Shown here in pieces: positions 27,890 to 36,778 of a DNA stretch of 64,000 nt. Location of the stretch: NCBI GenBank assembly GCA_017306415.1, contig JAFKIL010000005.1:175500-239499 (forward strand). The letters run 5' to 3'. The notes under the pieces are model-generated. The model had not been told where the DNA came from. It did no database searches and was given only the letters and a program-made list of their open reading frames with translations. This DNA comes from Microbacterium sp. Its GTDB lineage: Bacteria > Actinomycetota > Actinomycetes > Actinomycetales > Microbacteriaceae. The position numbers were made by a program, and so were the translations under genes. Each line of letters opens with the position of its first letter. Position 1 is the stretch's first letter.

Positions 27890-29155
27890 GTGATCGATCC
27901 CGTGCTCCTCCGCGACAATCCCGAGCTGGTCAAGCGCTCTCAGATCAAGCGCGGCGAGTCTCCGGAGTCGGTGGATGCCGCGCTCGCCGCCGATCGCGAC
28001 CGCAGGGCGGCGATCACCCGGTTCGAGGAGCTCCGCGCGGAGCAGAACGCCCACGGCAAGCGCGTCGCGGCCGCACCCAAGGACGAGAAGGCGGCGCTCG
28101 TCGCACAGGCGAAGGACCTCAGCGACCGCGTCAAGCGCGCGCAGCAGGAGGTCGCGGCCGCCGAGCAGGCCGCCGACGAGGTGCTGTCGCGCATCGAGAA
28201 CATCGTCATCGACGACGTGCCCGCCGGTGGCGAGGAGGACTTCGTCACGCTCCGCACCCACGGCACGCCGCCGGAGTTCGACTTCACTCCGCGCGACCAC
28301 CTCGAGCTCGGCGAGCTGCTGGACGCGATCGACATGGAGCGCGGCACGAAGGTCTCGGGAAGCCGCTTCTACTTCCTCAAGGGCATCGGGGCGCGGCTCG
28401 AGTACGCGCTGATGTCGCTGGGTCTGCAGCGGGCGCTGGATGCCGGGTTCGTCCCGATGATCCCGCCCACGCTCGTGCGGCCCGAGGTCATGCGGGGCAC
28501 CGGCTTCCTCGGCCAGCACTCCGCCGAGGTGTACCGGCTGGAGGAGGACGACCTCTACCTCGTCGGCACGAGCGAGGTACCGCTCGCCGGCTACCACATG
28601 GACGAGATCATCGACCTGGGCGCCGGTGCCAAGCGCTACGCGGGCTGGTCGACGTGCTACCGGCGCGAGGCCGGCTCGTACGGCAAGGACACCCGCGGCA
28701 TCATCCGCGTGCACCAGTTCAACAAGCTCGAGATGTTCGTCTACACGACTCCCGAGGATGCGGAGGCCGAGCATCTGCGCCTGGTCGAGATGCAGGAGCG
28801 GATGCTGCAGGACCTGGGCCTTGCGTATCGCGTGATCGACGTCGCCGCGGGCGACCTCGGCTCGTCGGCCGCGCGCAAGTACGACGTCGAGGCGTGGGTC
28901 CCGACGCAGGGCACCTACCGCGAGCTGACGTCGACGTCGAACTGCACCACGTTCCAGGCGCGCCGGCTCGACACGCGCTACCGCCCGGACGGGAAGAAGA
29001 CGCAGTACGTCGCGACGCTCAACGGCACGCTCGCCACCACCCGGTGGATCGTGGCGCTGCTCGAGACGCATCAGCGCGCCGACGGCTCGGTCGTCGTCCC
29101 CGAGGTCCTGCGCCCGTATCTGGGCGGCCTCGAGGTGCTGGAGCCCACCGCGTGA
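27890..29155 (+). CDS. serS: Seryl-tRNA synthetase
   Basis: This 421-residue class II synthetase charges tRNA-Ser. The N-terminal two-helix coiled-coil arm that holds the tRNA covers about residues 30-100. The catalytic core has motif 2 ([23 protein letters not shown]) and motif 3 ([14 protein letters not shown]), and motif 1 lies near [19 protein letters not shown]. The second of two GTGs (27,890) is chosen because it gives the usual [11 protein letters not shown] start and lies six bases after TAGACT, a leaderless arrangement. It overlaps the HAD gene by four bases. Two tRNA-Ser genes lie within 2.6 kb. Confidence 0.96.
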   Translation: MIDPVLLRDNPELVKRSQIKRGESPESVDAALAADRDRRAAITRFEELRAEQNAHGKRVAAAPKDEKAALVAQAKDLSDRVKRAQQEVAAAEQAADEVLSRIENIVIDDVPAGGEEDFVTLRTHGTPPEFDFTPRDHLELGELLDAIDMERGTKVSGSRFYFLKGIGARLEYALMSLGLQRALDAGFVPMIPPTLVRPEVMRGTGFLGQHSAEVYRLEEDDLYLVGTSEVPLAGYHMDEIIDLGAGAKRYAGWSTCYRREAGSYGKDTRGIIRVHQFNKLEMFVYTTPEDAEAEHLRLVEMQERMLQDLGLAYRVIDVAAGDLGSSAARKYDVEAWVPTQGTYRELTSTSNCTTFQARRLDTRYRPDGKKTQYVATLNGTLATTRWIVALLETHQRADGSVVVPEVLRPYLGGLEVLEPTA

Positions 29156-30060
29156 CGGAGCCGCACCTGCCGCCGACGGGCAGCGTCGAGGTCGTCCGGC
29201 CCAGGAAGGCCGCGAAGATCGTCGAGCGGGTGGCGCGCGAGACGGAGGATCCGGGCGTCCGCACCGAGCGCCTCCTCATCGCGCTCGACATCGACGGCAC
29301 CATCCTCCTCGAAGACGAGTCGCTGAGCCCCGGCGTGGTCGAGGCCGTCGAGCACGCGCACCGGGCCGGGCACGAGGTGATGCTCGCGACGGGCCGCAGC
29401 TGGGACGGCACCCGCGGCATCCTGCATACCCTCAACATCGCGCCGGAGTACGTCGTGTGCTCCAACGGCGCCGTGATCCTGAAGCGCGAGAAGGGCGACG
29501 AGGCGCGCTACACGCGGTTCCACACCGAGACGTTCGACGCGACCGAGGTGCTCCGGCTCCTGCACCGGAACCTCCCGGACGGGCGCTACATGGCCGAGCT
29601 CGCCGACGGGGTGCGCCTGTACACCGAGCCGATCGAGGACTGGAACCTGCTGCATGCGCGCCGGGTGCCGTTCGACGAGCTCGCGGCGCAGCCCGTGTGC
29701 CGCATCGTCGTGGTCTCGCCCGGGAAGACCGAGCAGGACTTCGTCGACCTCGTCCACCGCATCGGGCTCCACCACGTGACCTATGCGGTCGGCTGGACGG
29801 CGTGGCTCGACATCGCGCCGATGGGCGTCGACAAGGCGAGCGCGCTGGAGCTCGTTCGCGGGTGGCTCGGGGTCGACCCGGCGCACGTCCTCGTGATGGG
29901 TGACGGGCGCAACGACCTCGGGATGTTCCGCTGGGCTCAGGAGAACGGTGGCAGGGCCGTCGCGATGGCGCAGGGTCCGCAGGAGGTCCGGGATGCCGCC
30001 GGCGAGATCACCGCGTCGGTCGAGGCGGGGGGCGTCGCCGCCGTCCTCCGTGCGCTCTGA
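29152..30060 (+). CDS. HAD-superfamily phosphatase, Cof type
   Basis: This 302-residue protein has the HAD motifs: [14 protein letters not shown] (nucleophile Asp and acid Asp), LATGRSW (motif II), Lys of KASALELV (motif III) and [12 protein letters not shown] (motif IV). The cap is of the Cof/C2B type used on sugar phosphates and nucleotides. An N-terminal extension of about 40 residues is basic and not part of the fold. It is translationally coupled to serS (GTGA overlap); the serS-HAD pair is a conserved actinobacterial arrangement, but no specific substrate is established. Confidence 0.9.
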   Translation: MTEPHLPPTGSVEVVRPRKAAKIVERVARETEDPGVRTERLLIALDIDGTILLEDESLSPGVVEAVEHAHRAGHEVMLATGRSWDGTRGILHTLNIAPEYVVCSNGAVILKREKGDEARYTRFHTETFDATEVLRLLHRNLPDGRYMAELADGVRLYTEPIEDWNLLHARRVPFDELAAQPVCRIVVVSPGKTEQDFVDLVHRIGLHHVTYAVGWTAWLDIAPMGVDKASALELVRGWLGVDPAHVLVMGDGRNDLGMFRWAQENGGRAVAMAQGPQEVRDAAGEITASVEAGGVAAVLRAL

Positions 30061-30131
30061 CCGGTCTCCGATCCCGCACACAGGGCGCGTCCAGACGGCC
30101 TTGCGAGAATCGGACGGTTCCATGGGTCGAC

Positions 30132-30137
30132 TAGACT
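30132..30137 (+). promoter_or_regulatory. Probable -10 box of tRNA-Ser(UGA)
   Basis: TAGACT lies 42 bp before the mature tRNA end and matches the strong -10 form used elsewhere in the window. No confident -35 box is visible at the usual distance. Confidence 0.4.
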
Positions 30138-30179
30138 CGTGCCCTGTTCGACGGATGCCGCGGCTCGCCGCGGTCGTCG

Positions 30180-30264
30180 GGAGGGTTGTCCGAGCGGCCG
30201 ATGGACCTGGTCTTGAAAACCAGTGGGCAGTGATGTCCCGTGGGTTCGAATCCCACACCCTCCG
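30180..30264 (+). tRNA. tRNA-Ser (anticodon UGA)
   Basis: The acceptor stem pairs GGAGGGT (30,180-30,186) with ACCCTCC (30,257-30,263). The anticodon stem CTGGT/ACCAG encloses CTTGAAA with anticodon TGA. The T arm has GTGGGTTCGAATCCCAC. The long variable arm makes it class II, as serine tRNAs are. The 3' CCA is not encoded. The discriminator base is G. Confidence 0.96.
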
Positions 30265-30343
30265 CTCGAGCGGTGCGGTGGCGGGCTGAGCCCGCCCCCT
30301 CCGCTCAGCCCGTGACGGAGGCTGCGATCCCGAGAGGCCCTGA

Positions 30344-31627
30344 GTGAGCCAGCCGACCAAGCCCGCCCCCGGTGGCCGTCGCACCATCGCCCGGCACGGC
30401 CGGCTGCGGTCGCCGCATCCGGTCTCGCAGCTCGTGAAGCTCCTCGCGGTCGGCCTCGCGGTCGTGCTCGCGTCGGGCGTGGGCGTCGCCGCCTACGCCG
30501 CCATCGACCTGAGCTCCACGTTCTCCGCGAACGCGGTCGAGCTCGAGGGCCAGTCGGCCGCGCCGCCGGACCTCGGTGCGATCGAGGGCGGCGTGAACCT
30601 CTTCCTGGCCGGGACGGATGCCTGCGAGCCGCAGTATGCGGCGCTGTTCGGGGCCCGCTGCACGGGGGCGGATGCCGGTGACGAGCTCAACGACGTCAAC
30701 ATGCTCATCCACATCTCGGACAATCCGCGGCGCGTGACGGTCATCTCCTTCCCCCGCGACCTCATCATCCCGACGCCGGAGTGCACGAAGGCGAACGGAT
30801 CGGTCGCCTCGGCGACGAGCGCGTCGATGCTGAACGCGACCTACTCGTACGGCGGACTGTCCTGCGTCGTGAAGACGGTCTCCGAGCTGACCGGGCTGAA
30901 CATCCCGTTCGCCGCCAAGGTCACGTGGGGCGGCGTCATCCAGGTCACCAACGCGATCGGCGGCGTGACCGTCTGCATCGCGAACGGCATCAAGGACCGC
31001 TACACCGGGCTCAACCTCCCGGCCGGCAACGTCACGATCTCGGGGCTGGAGGCGCTGCAGTTCCTCCGCACCCGCCACGGCGTGGGCGACGGCGGCGACC
31101 TCGGACGCATCTCGAACCAGCAGCAGTACATGTCGCGGCTGGCGCAGAAGCTCGTCGGCGAGGGCGTGCTGTCCAACCCGACGACGCTCTACAAGCTCGC
31201 GACGACCGCGGTGAAGAACGTGACCCCGAGCGAGAGCCTGACGAATCCGCTGACGCTCGTGCAGATCGCGCTCGCGGTGAAGAGCGTGCCGTTCGATCAG
31301 ATCGTGTTCGTGCAGTATCCGACCGTGCCCGACCCCTCCAACCCGAACCGGGTCATCCCGAATCAGTACGCCGCGAGTGCGCTGCTCGACGTGCTGGCGA
31401 AGAACGAGAAGATCCAGCTGACCGGCCAGGCGAGCCAGGGCAACGGCGTGGTCGTGGTGACGCCGTCGCCGACGCCGTCCGCCACGTCGACGCCGGGGTC
31501 CACCGCCGGCTCGACCGCGACACCGACGCCCACGCCGACCGACACCGCCGTAGCGCTGCCGTCGTCGATCGCCGGCCAGACCGCGGCCGAGCAGACCTGC
31601 TCGAACGGCAACGTCGGGCGCAAGTAG
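30344..31627 (+). CDS. LytR-CpsA-Psr (LCP) family cell-wall protein
   Basis: This 427-residue membrane-anchored protein attaches polyprenyl-linked glycopolymers to peptidoglycan or cell-wall glycan. One membrane helix lies at about residues 29-51, followed by the extracellular LCP domain. The domain contains the conserved Asp/Arg residues in NDVNMLIHIS, VISFPRDLIIP, IGGVTVC and LRTRHGVGDGGDLGRISNQQQYM. A low-complexity Pro/Ser/Thr tail (TPSPTPSATSTPGSTAGST) ends the protein. The GTG at 30,344 is used. It lies between the two serine tRNA genes with no operon partner. Confidence 0.93.
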   Translation: MSQPTKPAPGGRRTIARHGRLRSPHPVSQLVKLLAVGLAVVLASGVGVAAYAAIDLSSTFSANAVELEGQSAAPPDLGAIEGGVNLFLAGTDACEPQYAALFGARCTGADAGDELNDVNMLIHISDNPRRVTVISFPRDLIIPTPECTKANGSVASATSASMLNATYSYGGLSCVVKTVSELTGLNIPFAAKVTWGGVIQVTNAIGGVTVCIANGIKDRYTGLNLPAGNVTISGLEALQFLRTRHGVGDGGDLGRISNQQQYMSRLAQKLVGEGVLSNPTTLYKLATTAVKNVTPSESLTNPLTLVQIALAVKSVPFDQIVFVQYPTVPDPSNPNRVIPNQYAASALLDVLAKNEKIQLTGQASQGNGVVVVTPSPTPSATSTPGSTAGSTATPTPTPTDTAVALPSSIAGQTAAEQTCSNGNVGRK

Positions 31628-31707
31628 CCGGTTTCACCCGTTCGGCGCGCCGCGGGGGAGCGGTTATCATGGACAGGCGCATCCGCCCGTTCCGACGCCG
31701 GATGCCT

Positions 31708-31796
31708 GGAGACGTCGCATAGTCAGGCCTAGTGCACCACCCTGCTAAGGTGGAGACCCCTCACGGGGTCCGAGGGTTCAAATCCCTCCGTCTCCG
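31708..31796 (+). tRNA. tRNA-Ser (anticodon GCU), integration site of the island
   Basis: The acceptor stem pairs GGAGACG (31,708-31,714) with CGTCTCC (31,789-31,795). The anticodon stem CACC/GGTG encloses a loop with GCT. The T arm is GAGGGTTCAAATCCCTC, and a long variable arm is present. An integrase gene of the tyrosine family ends 40 bp beyond its 3' end, so the tRNA 3' segment is the probable attL. I found no second copy of that segment in the window. Confidence 0.95.
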
Positions 31797-31836
31797 CATC
31801 AAGTCCCCAGGTAGATCGAGTTTTTTTCGCATCGAC

Positions 31837-32967
31837 CTACGAGGAGACAGGGCTCGATTTCGGGCCTGGAATCGCGCCAGGTGTCCCCCAAGTGTCCCCC
31901 GCCTCTTCGCAGGCCTCTGCGGCCGCGAGTCGCTCGGCGTGTGCTCGACGTTGGCCTTCGCCCAAGATGTGGGCGTAGACGGTCAATACGGTCCGCGGGT
32001 CATCACCGAGATACTCGGCGACTTCGTTGACCGGTGTGCCGAGTCGCAGCCAGGTCGACGCGGCGTAATGACGCAGCGCGTGACGCTCGAATCCGAGCGG
32101 GAACTTGTTCACTACGGCGGCCGAGAGCTGATCGCCGAAGTGGTTTGTGAAGAGGTAATCGCCAGGGGACTTGCCGAGGGAGTGCCGCCTGAACAGTTCG
32201 AGCGCGCGTGGCGACAGGGGGAGTGTTCTCGTGCCGCGCCACGTCTTTGTTTCCTTCTCGAGATAGCGATCGGAATGTGATCGGGTCACGACGAGCTGGG
32301 CGAACGGCACCTCGGCGAGAGCATCGACCCGAAGCGCGCGAGCCTCGCCCCAGCGGATGCCCGTGAGGGACATGAACTCGAACACGTCGGCGATGTCTGA
32401 TCGTCGCTCTCGAACGCTCGCCAACGCGCTGACCACGCGCGCGGCTGAGGGAACGTCCTTGGGGCTGATCGCTCGTTGGGCGGCCGCTCCGAGTTCGGGG
32501 ATCTTCTTCATCGTTCGAACGGGATGAGCCTGATGCAGAAGCCCTTGCTCGGCCGCGAAGGTGAACAGAGCGCTGAGGGTCGTCTTCTCGCGAGCGACGG
32601 TGGAGGGCTTCTTCACTTGTAGTTGGCGGAGCAGATGTGTGCGGATGTCGCCAGAGTGTATGGACGCGAGCGGACGGCGGAGCAGCGTTGTCGGTAGAGC
32701 GGCAATGTTGTGGCGATCAGTGTCAATGGTGTGGGGATTGCCGCTCGCACGGGCGGCGAGAAACTCGTCCACCAGTTCTTGGAGTGAGTAGGTGCGCTTC
32801 GGTGGAGGTGGAAGTCCCGTTTCTGAGCGGTGCTTCTGGTCGCGTTCCCATGCCTCTGCGTCTCGCTTGGTGTCGAACGCCTTTGTGGCGATGAGCTCGC
32901 GACCCGACTTGACCCGCACGAAGTAGTACGTCTTGCCGGCCTTCGTTCGCCTCGCCGTGATGCTCAT
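31837..32967 (-). CDS. Tyrosine-type site-specific integrase
   Basis: This 376-residue recombinase has an AP2/Arm-type N-terminal domain (TKAGKTYYFVRVKSGRELIATKAF), a SAM-like core-binding domain, and a catalytic domain. The catalytic residues are Arg205 (TGIRWGEAR), Lys241, His296-x-x-Arg299 (RHALRHY) and Tyr331 (TVYAH). The usual second His/Trp before the Tyr is Asp in GDDPRT. The ATG at 32,967 overlaps the upstream HTH gene's stop. It points toward tRNA-Ser(GCU), whose 3' end it presumably uses as attB, and defines the left boundary of the accessory region. Confidence 0.93.
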   Translation of the reverse strand: MSITARRTKAGKTYYFVRVKSGRELIATKAFDTKRDAEAWERDQKHRSETGLPPPPKRTYSLQELVDEFLAARASGNPHTIDTDRHNIAALPTTLLRRPLASIHSGDIRTHLLRQLQVKKPSTVAREKTTLSALFTFAAEQGLLHQAHPVRTMKKIPELGAAAQRAISPKDVPSAARVVSALASVRERRSDIADVFEFMSLTGIRWGEARALRVDALAEVPFAQLVVTRSHSDRYLEKETKTWRGTRTLPLSPRALELFRRHSLGKSPGDYLFTNHFGDQLSAAVVNKFPLGFERHALRHYAASTWLRLGTPVNEVAEYLGDDPRTVLTVYAHILGEGQRRAHAERLAAAEACEEAGDTWGTPGAIPGPKSSPVSS

Positions 32968-33218
32968 GTTGCGATGCCCGCGAGACGCTCGATGTCGATG
33001 CGGCGGTAAACACGTCGATGTTCGGTGAGCGCGATCGGCTCGATCGGCGCATGGCCTGCGAGAGCAAGGGTGCGAAGGGTAGTTCGATGGATGCCGAGGA
33101 GAGCGGCGGCTTCGGCTTCGGAGTAGAAGAGGCAGTCGAGCGTGACGTGATCGGACGGCCACTCATGCGGCGTTCGATGCGCTGGTTCCCACGTCGAGGA
33201 GTATTCTTGCGCGACCAT
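32964..33218 (-). CDS. Small helix-turn-helix protein, excisionase-like
   Basis: This 84-residue protein contains a MerR/AlpA-type helix-turn-helix: FYSEAEAAALLGIHRTTLRTLALAGHAPIEPIALTEHRRVYRRIDIERLAG. This is the form of excisionases and small regulators of integrative elements. It lies immediately upstream of the integrase with a four-base overlap (ATGA), so the two are co-translated. It likely directs excision or represses the integrase. The ATG at 33,218 was chosen because the conserved domain begins just after it; the frame extends upstream without further support. Confidence 0.75.
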   Translation of the reverse strand: MVAQEYSSTWEPAHRTPHEWPSDHVTLDCLFYSEAEAAALLGIHRTTLRTLALAGHAPIEPIALTEHRRVYRRIDIERLAGIAT

Positions 33219-33238
33219 CGTCCTATCCCGTCTGTCAT

Positions 33239-33901
33239 CTAGCTCATGCGAGCCGTACTTCCCACATCCGATGCGGGTCGAGCGGCGTTGAAATTCATTC
33301 CTTTGAGACGACCAGCCTGGCGAGCGGCAATGATCCACGCGGACGCAGTGCGGTGGGGAATTCCCAGCTCCGCTTGGATGAGCTTCGCCGGTGCGAGCCC
33401 GCCGAGGGCCGCGCTGCCGTAGAGGATCTCGATGGCATCCATGCGAGCCTCCGACGATCCGCGCCGCACGACCTCTGCGGCGATCGCCGAAGGAAGGATC
33501 CGCCCATGCGCGGTCGTGAGCTCAGCCACGCTCAGCCACGCCGCCGTCGGCTCCGATTCAGCACCCAGCGTCAGGAAGATGCAGTGCGGCGCCGCGGCTT
33601 GGACCATCGGCTGGATACCGACTTTCGCGGCCGTCTTGTAGTTCAGTTCAACGGAGTCACTCAGTGCGGCATGACTGAGGCGCCGCACGACGTATCGCCC
33701 AGCATCTGAGCTGTAGGACACCGAGATCTCGGTTCGGATGCTCTCAGATTCGTCCATCGTCGTGGCGATGAAATCGGGAGCGATGCGCAGCGCGGAGCCG
33801 ACGAACGTCGTCGCAGCGGAGGCAGTCATCTCGCTGCCATTGGGTGTCTTCACTTCGACCTTCACCGCCTCATTCTGTCTAACCGCACAGTGGTTTGGCA
33901 T
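33239..33901 (-). CDS. Hypothetical protein with C-terminal HTH-like segment
   Basis: This 220-residue protein has no assigned function. The C-terminal 45 residues (GGLAPAKLIQAELGIPHRTASAWIIAARQAGRLKGMN) look like an AsnC-like helix-turn-helix seen in small actinobacterial proteins of phage and integrative elements. The N-terminal part is beta-rich with SYSSDAGRYVVRRLSHAALSDSVELNYKTA. It follows the excisionase gene on the same strand after 20 bp upstream and probably forms the regulatory module of the element. No defined ribosome site lies before the ATG. Confidence 0.55.
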   Translation of the reverse strand: MPNHCAVRQNEAVKVEVKTPNGSEMTASAATTFVGSALRIAPDFIATTMDESESIRTEISVSYSSDAGRYVVRRLSHAALSDSVELNYKTAAKVGIQPMVQAAAPHCIFLTLGAESEPTAAWLSVAELTTAHGRILPSAIAAEVVRRGSSEARMDAIEILYGSAALGGLAPAKLIQAELGIPHRTASAWIIAARQAGRLKGMNFNAARPASDVGSTARMS

Positions 33902-33985
33902 TTACTATTGCCGAGCGTAGCAGAAAGTGCTTCACTCATGTCGAAGCATCTGATGGAAAGACGGCAAGACGGGCGGTGATGACGG

Positions 33986-34243
33986 ATGAGGAGCTCGATA
34001 GTGACGGTCTACTCGGCCGGGCCCGACTGTCAGCTATGTCGACTGACGTGCGAATGTCTCGAGCGCGCCGGCATCGACTTCGTGCTCATCGACCTGAGCG
34101 ATGAACATCGTGAGTCAGACCGAGCTTTCCTCAGGGACGAGCTCGGCTATCTCTCGGCACCAGTCGTCATTGTCGACGGCGACTCGCACCTCGAATGGTC
34201 CGGCTTTCGTCCCGACCTCATCAAGAGCTTGATCCTCGCGTGA
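33986..34243 (+). CDS. Glutaredoxin/NrdH-like redoxin
   Basis: This 85-residue thioredoxin-fold protein has the active site CQLC within VTVYSAGPDCQLCRLTCECLERAGIDFVLIDLS. The C-terminal APVVIVDGDSHLEWSGFRPDLIKSL has the cis-Pro and the typical GFRPD end of actinobacterial NrdH/glutaredoxins. It reduces disulfides, for example of ribonucleotide reductase. It is divergent from the regulatory module and adjacent to a charged protein of unknown function. Presence in the element suggests a metabolic support gene. Confidence 0.85.
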   Translation: MRSSIVTVYSAGPDCQLCRLTCECLERAGIDFVLIDLSDEHRESDRAFLRDELGYLSAPVVIVDGDSHLEWSGFRPDLIKSLILA

Positions 34244-34247
34244 TGCC

Positions 34248-35270
34248 ATGTCGAGCTCAGACGAGGATGATGAGCGGCGCGAGCGACGCCGCGAGACTCG
34301 GAGGAAGTGGGACGCGGCCAATCCCGACCGCGTCCTGGCCCACCGGGCGAGATACCGCGAGAAGAACCGGGAGCGCATAAACGCACTGGAACGAGAGTCC
34401 GCGCGGAAGCGTCGCGCGCGAGCCAGTGACGCGCGAGAAGCGGCCGCGCGTGCGGAGGACCGCCGGGCGAAGGATCGCGAGCGCACCCGGAACTACAAGG
34501 CGGCCAACCGAGAGCGCCTCGCCGAGCAGGACTACATCAGGAAGAGGCGATGGATCGCAAAGCAGCGTGAGACGGACCTCGTGGCGTATCGGGCCAAGGT
34601 CAACGAGTATGCGAAGGGGTACCAAGCCCGACATCGGGACGAGGTGGCTCATAAGGCAAAGGATCGTCGCCGCTCAAATCCTTACGTGCGACTCGCGTAT
34701 CAGGCTGCTTACCGCGAGGCGCACGCCGATGAACTCGCTCGCAAGCGACGCGAGGACTACGCAAAGAACCCAGAGAAGTACCTCGCACGCAATCGCGAGT
34801 GGAAGCGTCGTGAGCGTCGTCGCGTCAGGGCCGGCCTGCCTCCACGACGCGTGACCCACACCACGTTGCCCGAGATGCGGCGCAACGACTCCGAGGCCGA
34901 CACGTTTTTCAGTCGAGGTCGCAGCGTCGAGGAGATGGATGCGATCCAAGCCGAGCGGATAAGCGACAGGGAGGTGAAGTCGCATCTTGAGCGGGAGTTC
35001 GCTCGTGCGCGGGCGGAGGCCGGTTTTGATCGTCTTGCCGCCCAGCTCGTCGATCGCCGCTCAGTCAAGGACGCACGTCGGCTGGCTCGATCTGTTCGGG
35101 AGGCCGAGAGCCAGCAAGCGGAGGAAGCAGAAGCTGCTCGACTCGATGCGATCGCTCGGGTAATCAACGATCGCTTCCGCGCGGCCCGAAGCAAGCACGC
35201 GATGAACGAGTCCGCCCCATACCAAGTCCCGGGAACGCTCTCCACAGGTGGCCCCGGTCTGTACCGATAG
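34248..35270 (+). CDS. Highly charged coiled-coil protein of unknown function
   Basis: This 340-residue protein is rich in Arg, Lys, Glu and Asp. It contains irregular repeats of about 25 residues, for example NPDRVLAHRARYREKNRERI, NPYVRLAYQAAYREAHADEL and NPEKYLARNREWKRRERR. Their N-P/aromatic spacing resembles repeat proteins found in actinobacterial phages and integrative elements. There is no membrane segment or enzymatic motif. It begins five bases after the redoxin stop and is probably co-transcribed. A nucleic-acid-binding role is possible from the charge pattern but not shown. Confidence 0.6.
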   Translation: MSSSDEDDERRERRRETRRKWDAANPDRVLAHRARYREKNRERINALERESARKRRARASDAREAAARAEDRRAKDRERTRNYKAANRERLAEQDYIRKRRWIAKQRETDLVAYRAKVNEYAKGYQARHRDEVAHKAKDRRRSNPYVRLAYQAAYREAHADELARKRREDYAKNPEKYLARNREWKRRERRRVRAGLPPRRVTHTTLPEMRRNDSEADTFFSRGRSVEEMDAIQAERISDREVKSHLEREFARARAEAGFDRLAAQLVDRRSVKDARRLARSVREAESQQAEEAEAARLDAIARVINDRFRAARSKHAMNESAPYQVPGTLSTGGPGLYR

Positions 35271-35309
35271 AGCGCCGTGCCGCCACACTGTCAGTGAGAG
35301 GGAGTCAAC

Positions 35310-35561
35310 ATGCTGGATGCAGAAGTCGCCGATGCGCTCCTCTGGAGGGTCGCGGTCTCGAGCCTGAGTTATCACCCAGGCAAGATGGTCGAGGAGCCCG
35401 GCTACGCGATTGATGAGGACGTCCGCTGGTGTGTTGCGACGGTTGCAGGCACGCCAATCGATACGGCTTCATTCCGGATCCGGGTTGCCGAGGTGATCGA
35501 GGACCCGACGGCCCATCGAAAGGCGTTCAGCGATGACGTACTTGCACTTGTTCTTCGCTGA
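35310..35561 (+). CDS. Small hypothetical protein
   Basis: This 83-residue protein has a good ribosome-binding site (GAGGGAG) before its ATG. It contains no recognised domain. It is soluble and acidic, with an apparent alpha/beta pattern ending in KAFSDDVLALVLR. Its 3' end overlaps the small membrane protein by 29 bases, suggesting a two-gene unit. I cannot assign a function. Confidence 0.5.
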   Translation: MLDAEVADALLWRVAVSSLSYHPGKMVEEPGYAIDEDVRWCVATVAGTPIDTASFRIRVAEVIEDPTAHRKAFSDDVLALVLR

Positions 35562-35763
35562 CACGGGAGCCGTTCCGGAAGAGGTGTCGCCGCTCTTCGT
35601 CGTTGGCTCTCTTCTCGCACTCCTCTTCGTGGTGGCAGTTGGTGCGGCGATCGTGTCGACCGTGCGGGGGCGCTGGCGGCTCGCCGGCACCCTTGCTCTC
35701 GGAGCGGTCGTCCTTGGTGTTCTCGGCTTCGTCGCGTTCCTCATCGGCGGTGCCTCGAACTAG
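35533..35763 (+). CDS. Small membrane protein
   Basis: This 76-residue protein has two predicted membrane helices: LFVVGSLLALLFVVAVGAAIV at about residues 20-42 and a second around LALGAVVLGVLGFVAFLIGG. A positively charged loop (STVRGRWRLAG) lies between. It overlaps the preceding small gene. The function is unknown; it could be a regulatory or effector partner. Confidence 0.55.
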   Translation: MTYLHLFFADTGAVPEEVSPLFVVGSLLALLFVVAVGAAIVSTVRGRWRLAGTLALGAVVLGVLGFVAFLIGGASN

Positions 35764-35782
35764 CGCCTGGCTGAGCCTTTTG

Positions 35783-36778
35783 TCATCGTCCGAGTTCGCG
35801 TTGCTGCGATGGAACGTCGATTGTTGGGGCCGCCACATCCGGACGAGCGCGTTCGGCTTCCACGCGTCGGAGCGCGAGCATCTGGCGCGCCAAACGATCT
35901 TCCAGTAGGGGTCTGGCCTTCGAATCAAAAGGAAGTGTCAGCGTTGGAACTACCGATTGAAGAGCTAGCTCGTGGAGCGTCACGAGCAGGTTCTTCAGGT
36001 TGGGCGTCACTCCGGAGGAAATTGCGTAGTCGGTCGTCGAGCGAAGCTCCGAGAGCCACTGCATCGCCGTAGAGGAGGACATCGCTTCCGATCGCGACCG
36101 GTCGAGGGACGTCGTCGAACCCTGCAGTGTCCCGGTCTCCAGCGAATCGAAAACGTGTCGACCTTCATGGTCGACGACTGTCAGTCGGCTACCCTTCGAG
36201 TCGGTCTCGAGTCGCTCGACGATCGCACGGGTGCCCTCCCACCCTGCGTCGTGCCGCGCAAGTGATGGAGGAACAGATGGGCGGCGACTCGAAACTCGGA
36301 GTAGATGTTGAGAGGCGATTGATAGGAGGCTTGCCGGCCTCGGCGTGGCAGCGACGAAAACGTGAGTCGAGAAGCCTGCCCGTCGAAAGACGTCCAATAT
36401 AGGTAAGACGATCTGGGGGGAGTCAAGATTGCCCTCGAGAAGGACGGATCGCTTCGACGATCGCGCGTGGGTGATCGCTCTCTGAAGCCAATGGGCTGCC
36501 GCCTCGGCGAGGATCTCATCCGCTTGCTCTGGACGTGACCTCGAAAGCTCTGGGTAGCTCGGGTGGAACGGCCGTAGATCGTCCGCGCGGAGGGTCACTG
36601 CATCTGCGTGAGCAGTGAGCGCGAGTCCGGTTGCCCTCGCCTGGTCGGCACCGGACTGACCAATCATCAGTGCAAGCGTGGGATCATCGGTCGATTGATC
36701 GGCGCCGAAGATTATCGGGTGGATCTCGTCTTGGAAGATCTCGGCTAGCCGCTCAGTCGACACCCGCGGGTCGCTCAC
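35783..36778 (-). CDS. Zeta-toxin-family protein with degenerate P-loop
   Basis: This 331-residue protein aligns by pattern to zeta toxins (UDP-GlcNAc kinase family). It has ALMIGQSGADQARATG at residues 37-51 in the Walker A position, then the ADDLRPFHPSYPEL segment that in zeta toxins follows the catalytic Asp, and LLEGNLDSPQIVLP. In canonical zeta the loop is GQPGAGKT, whereas here the Lys and preceding Gly are Gln46 and Asp45. Binding of ATP is therefore doubtful or altered. The upstream gene on the same strand overlaps by four bases (GTGA) and is the probable antitoxin. Cell-wall precursor poisoning is the known role of active members. Confidence 0.7.
   Translation of the reverse strand: MSDPRVSTERLAEIFQDEIHPIIFGADQSTDDPTLALMIGQSGADQARATGLALTAHADAVTLRADDLRPFHPSYPELSRSRPEQADEILAEAAAHWLQRAITHARSSKRSVLLEGNLDSPQIVLPILDVFRRAGFSTHVFVAATPRPASLLSIASQHLLRVSSRRPSVPPSLARHDAGWEGTRAIVERLETDSKGSRLTVVDHEGRHVFDSLETGTLQGSTTSLDRSRSEAMSSSTAMQWLSELRSTTDYAISSGVTPNLKNLLVTLHELALQSVVPTLTLPFDSKARPLLEDRLARQMLALRRVEAERARPDVAAPTIDVPSQQRELGR

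Noticed and set aside
31777-31800. Second copy of the tRNA-Ser(GCU) 3' end as attR inside the window
   Set aside because: I scanned by eye for the segment GTTCAAATCCCTCCGTCTCC and close variants to the right and found none; only short GTCTCCG matches occur.
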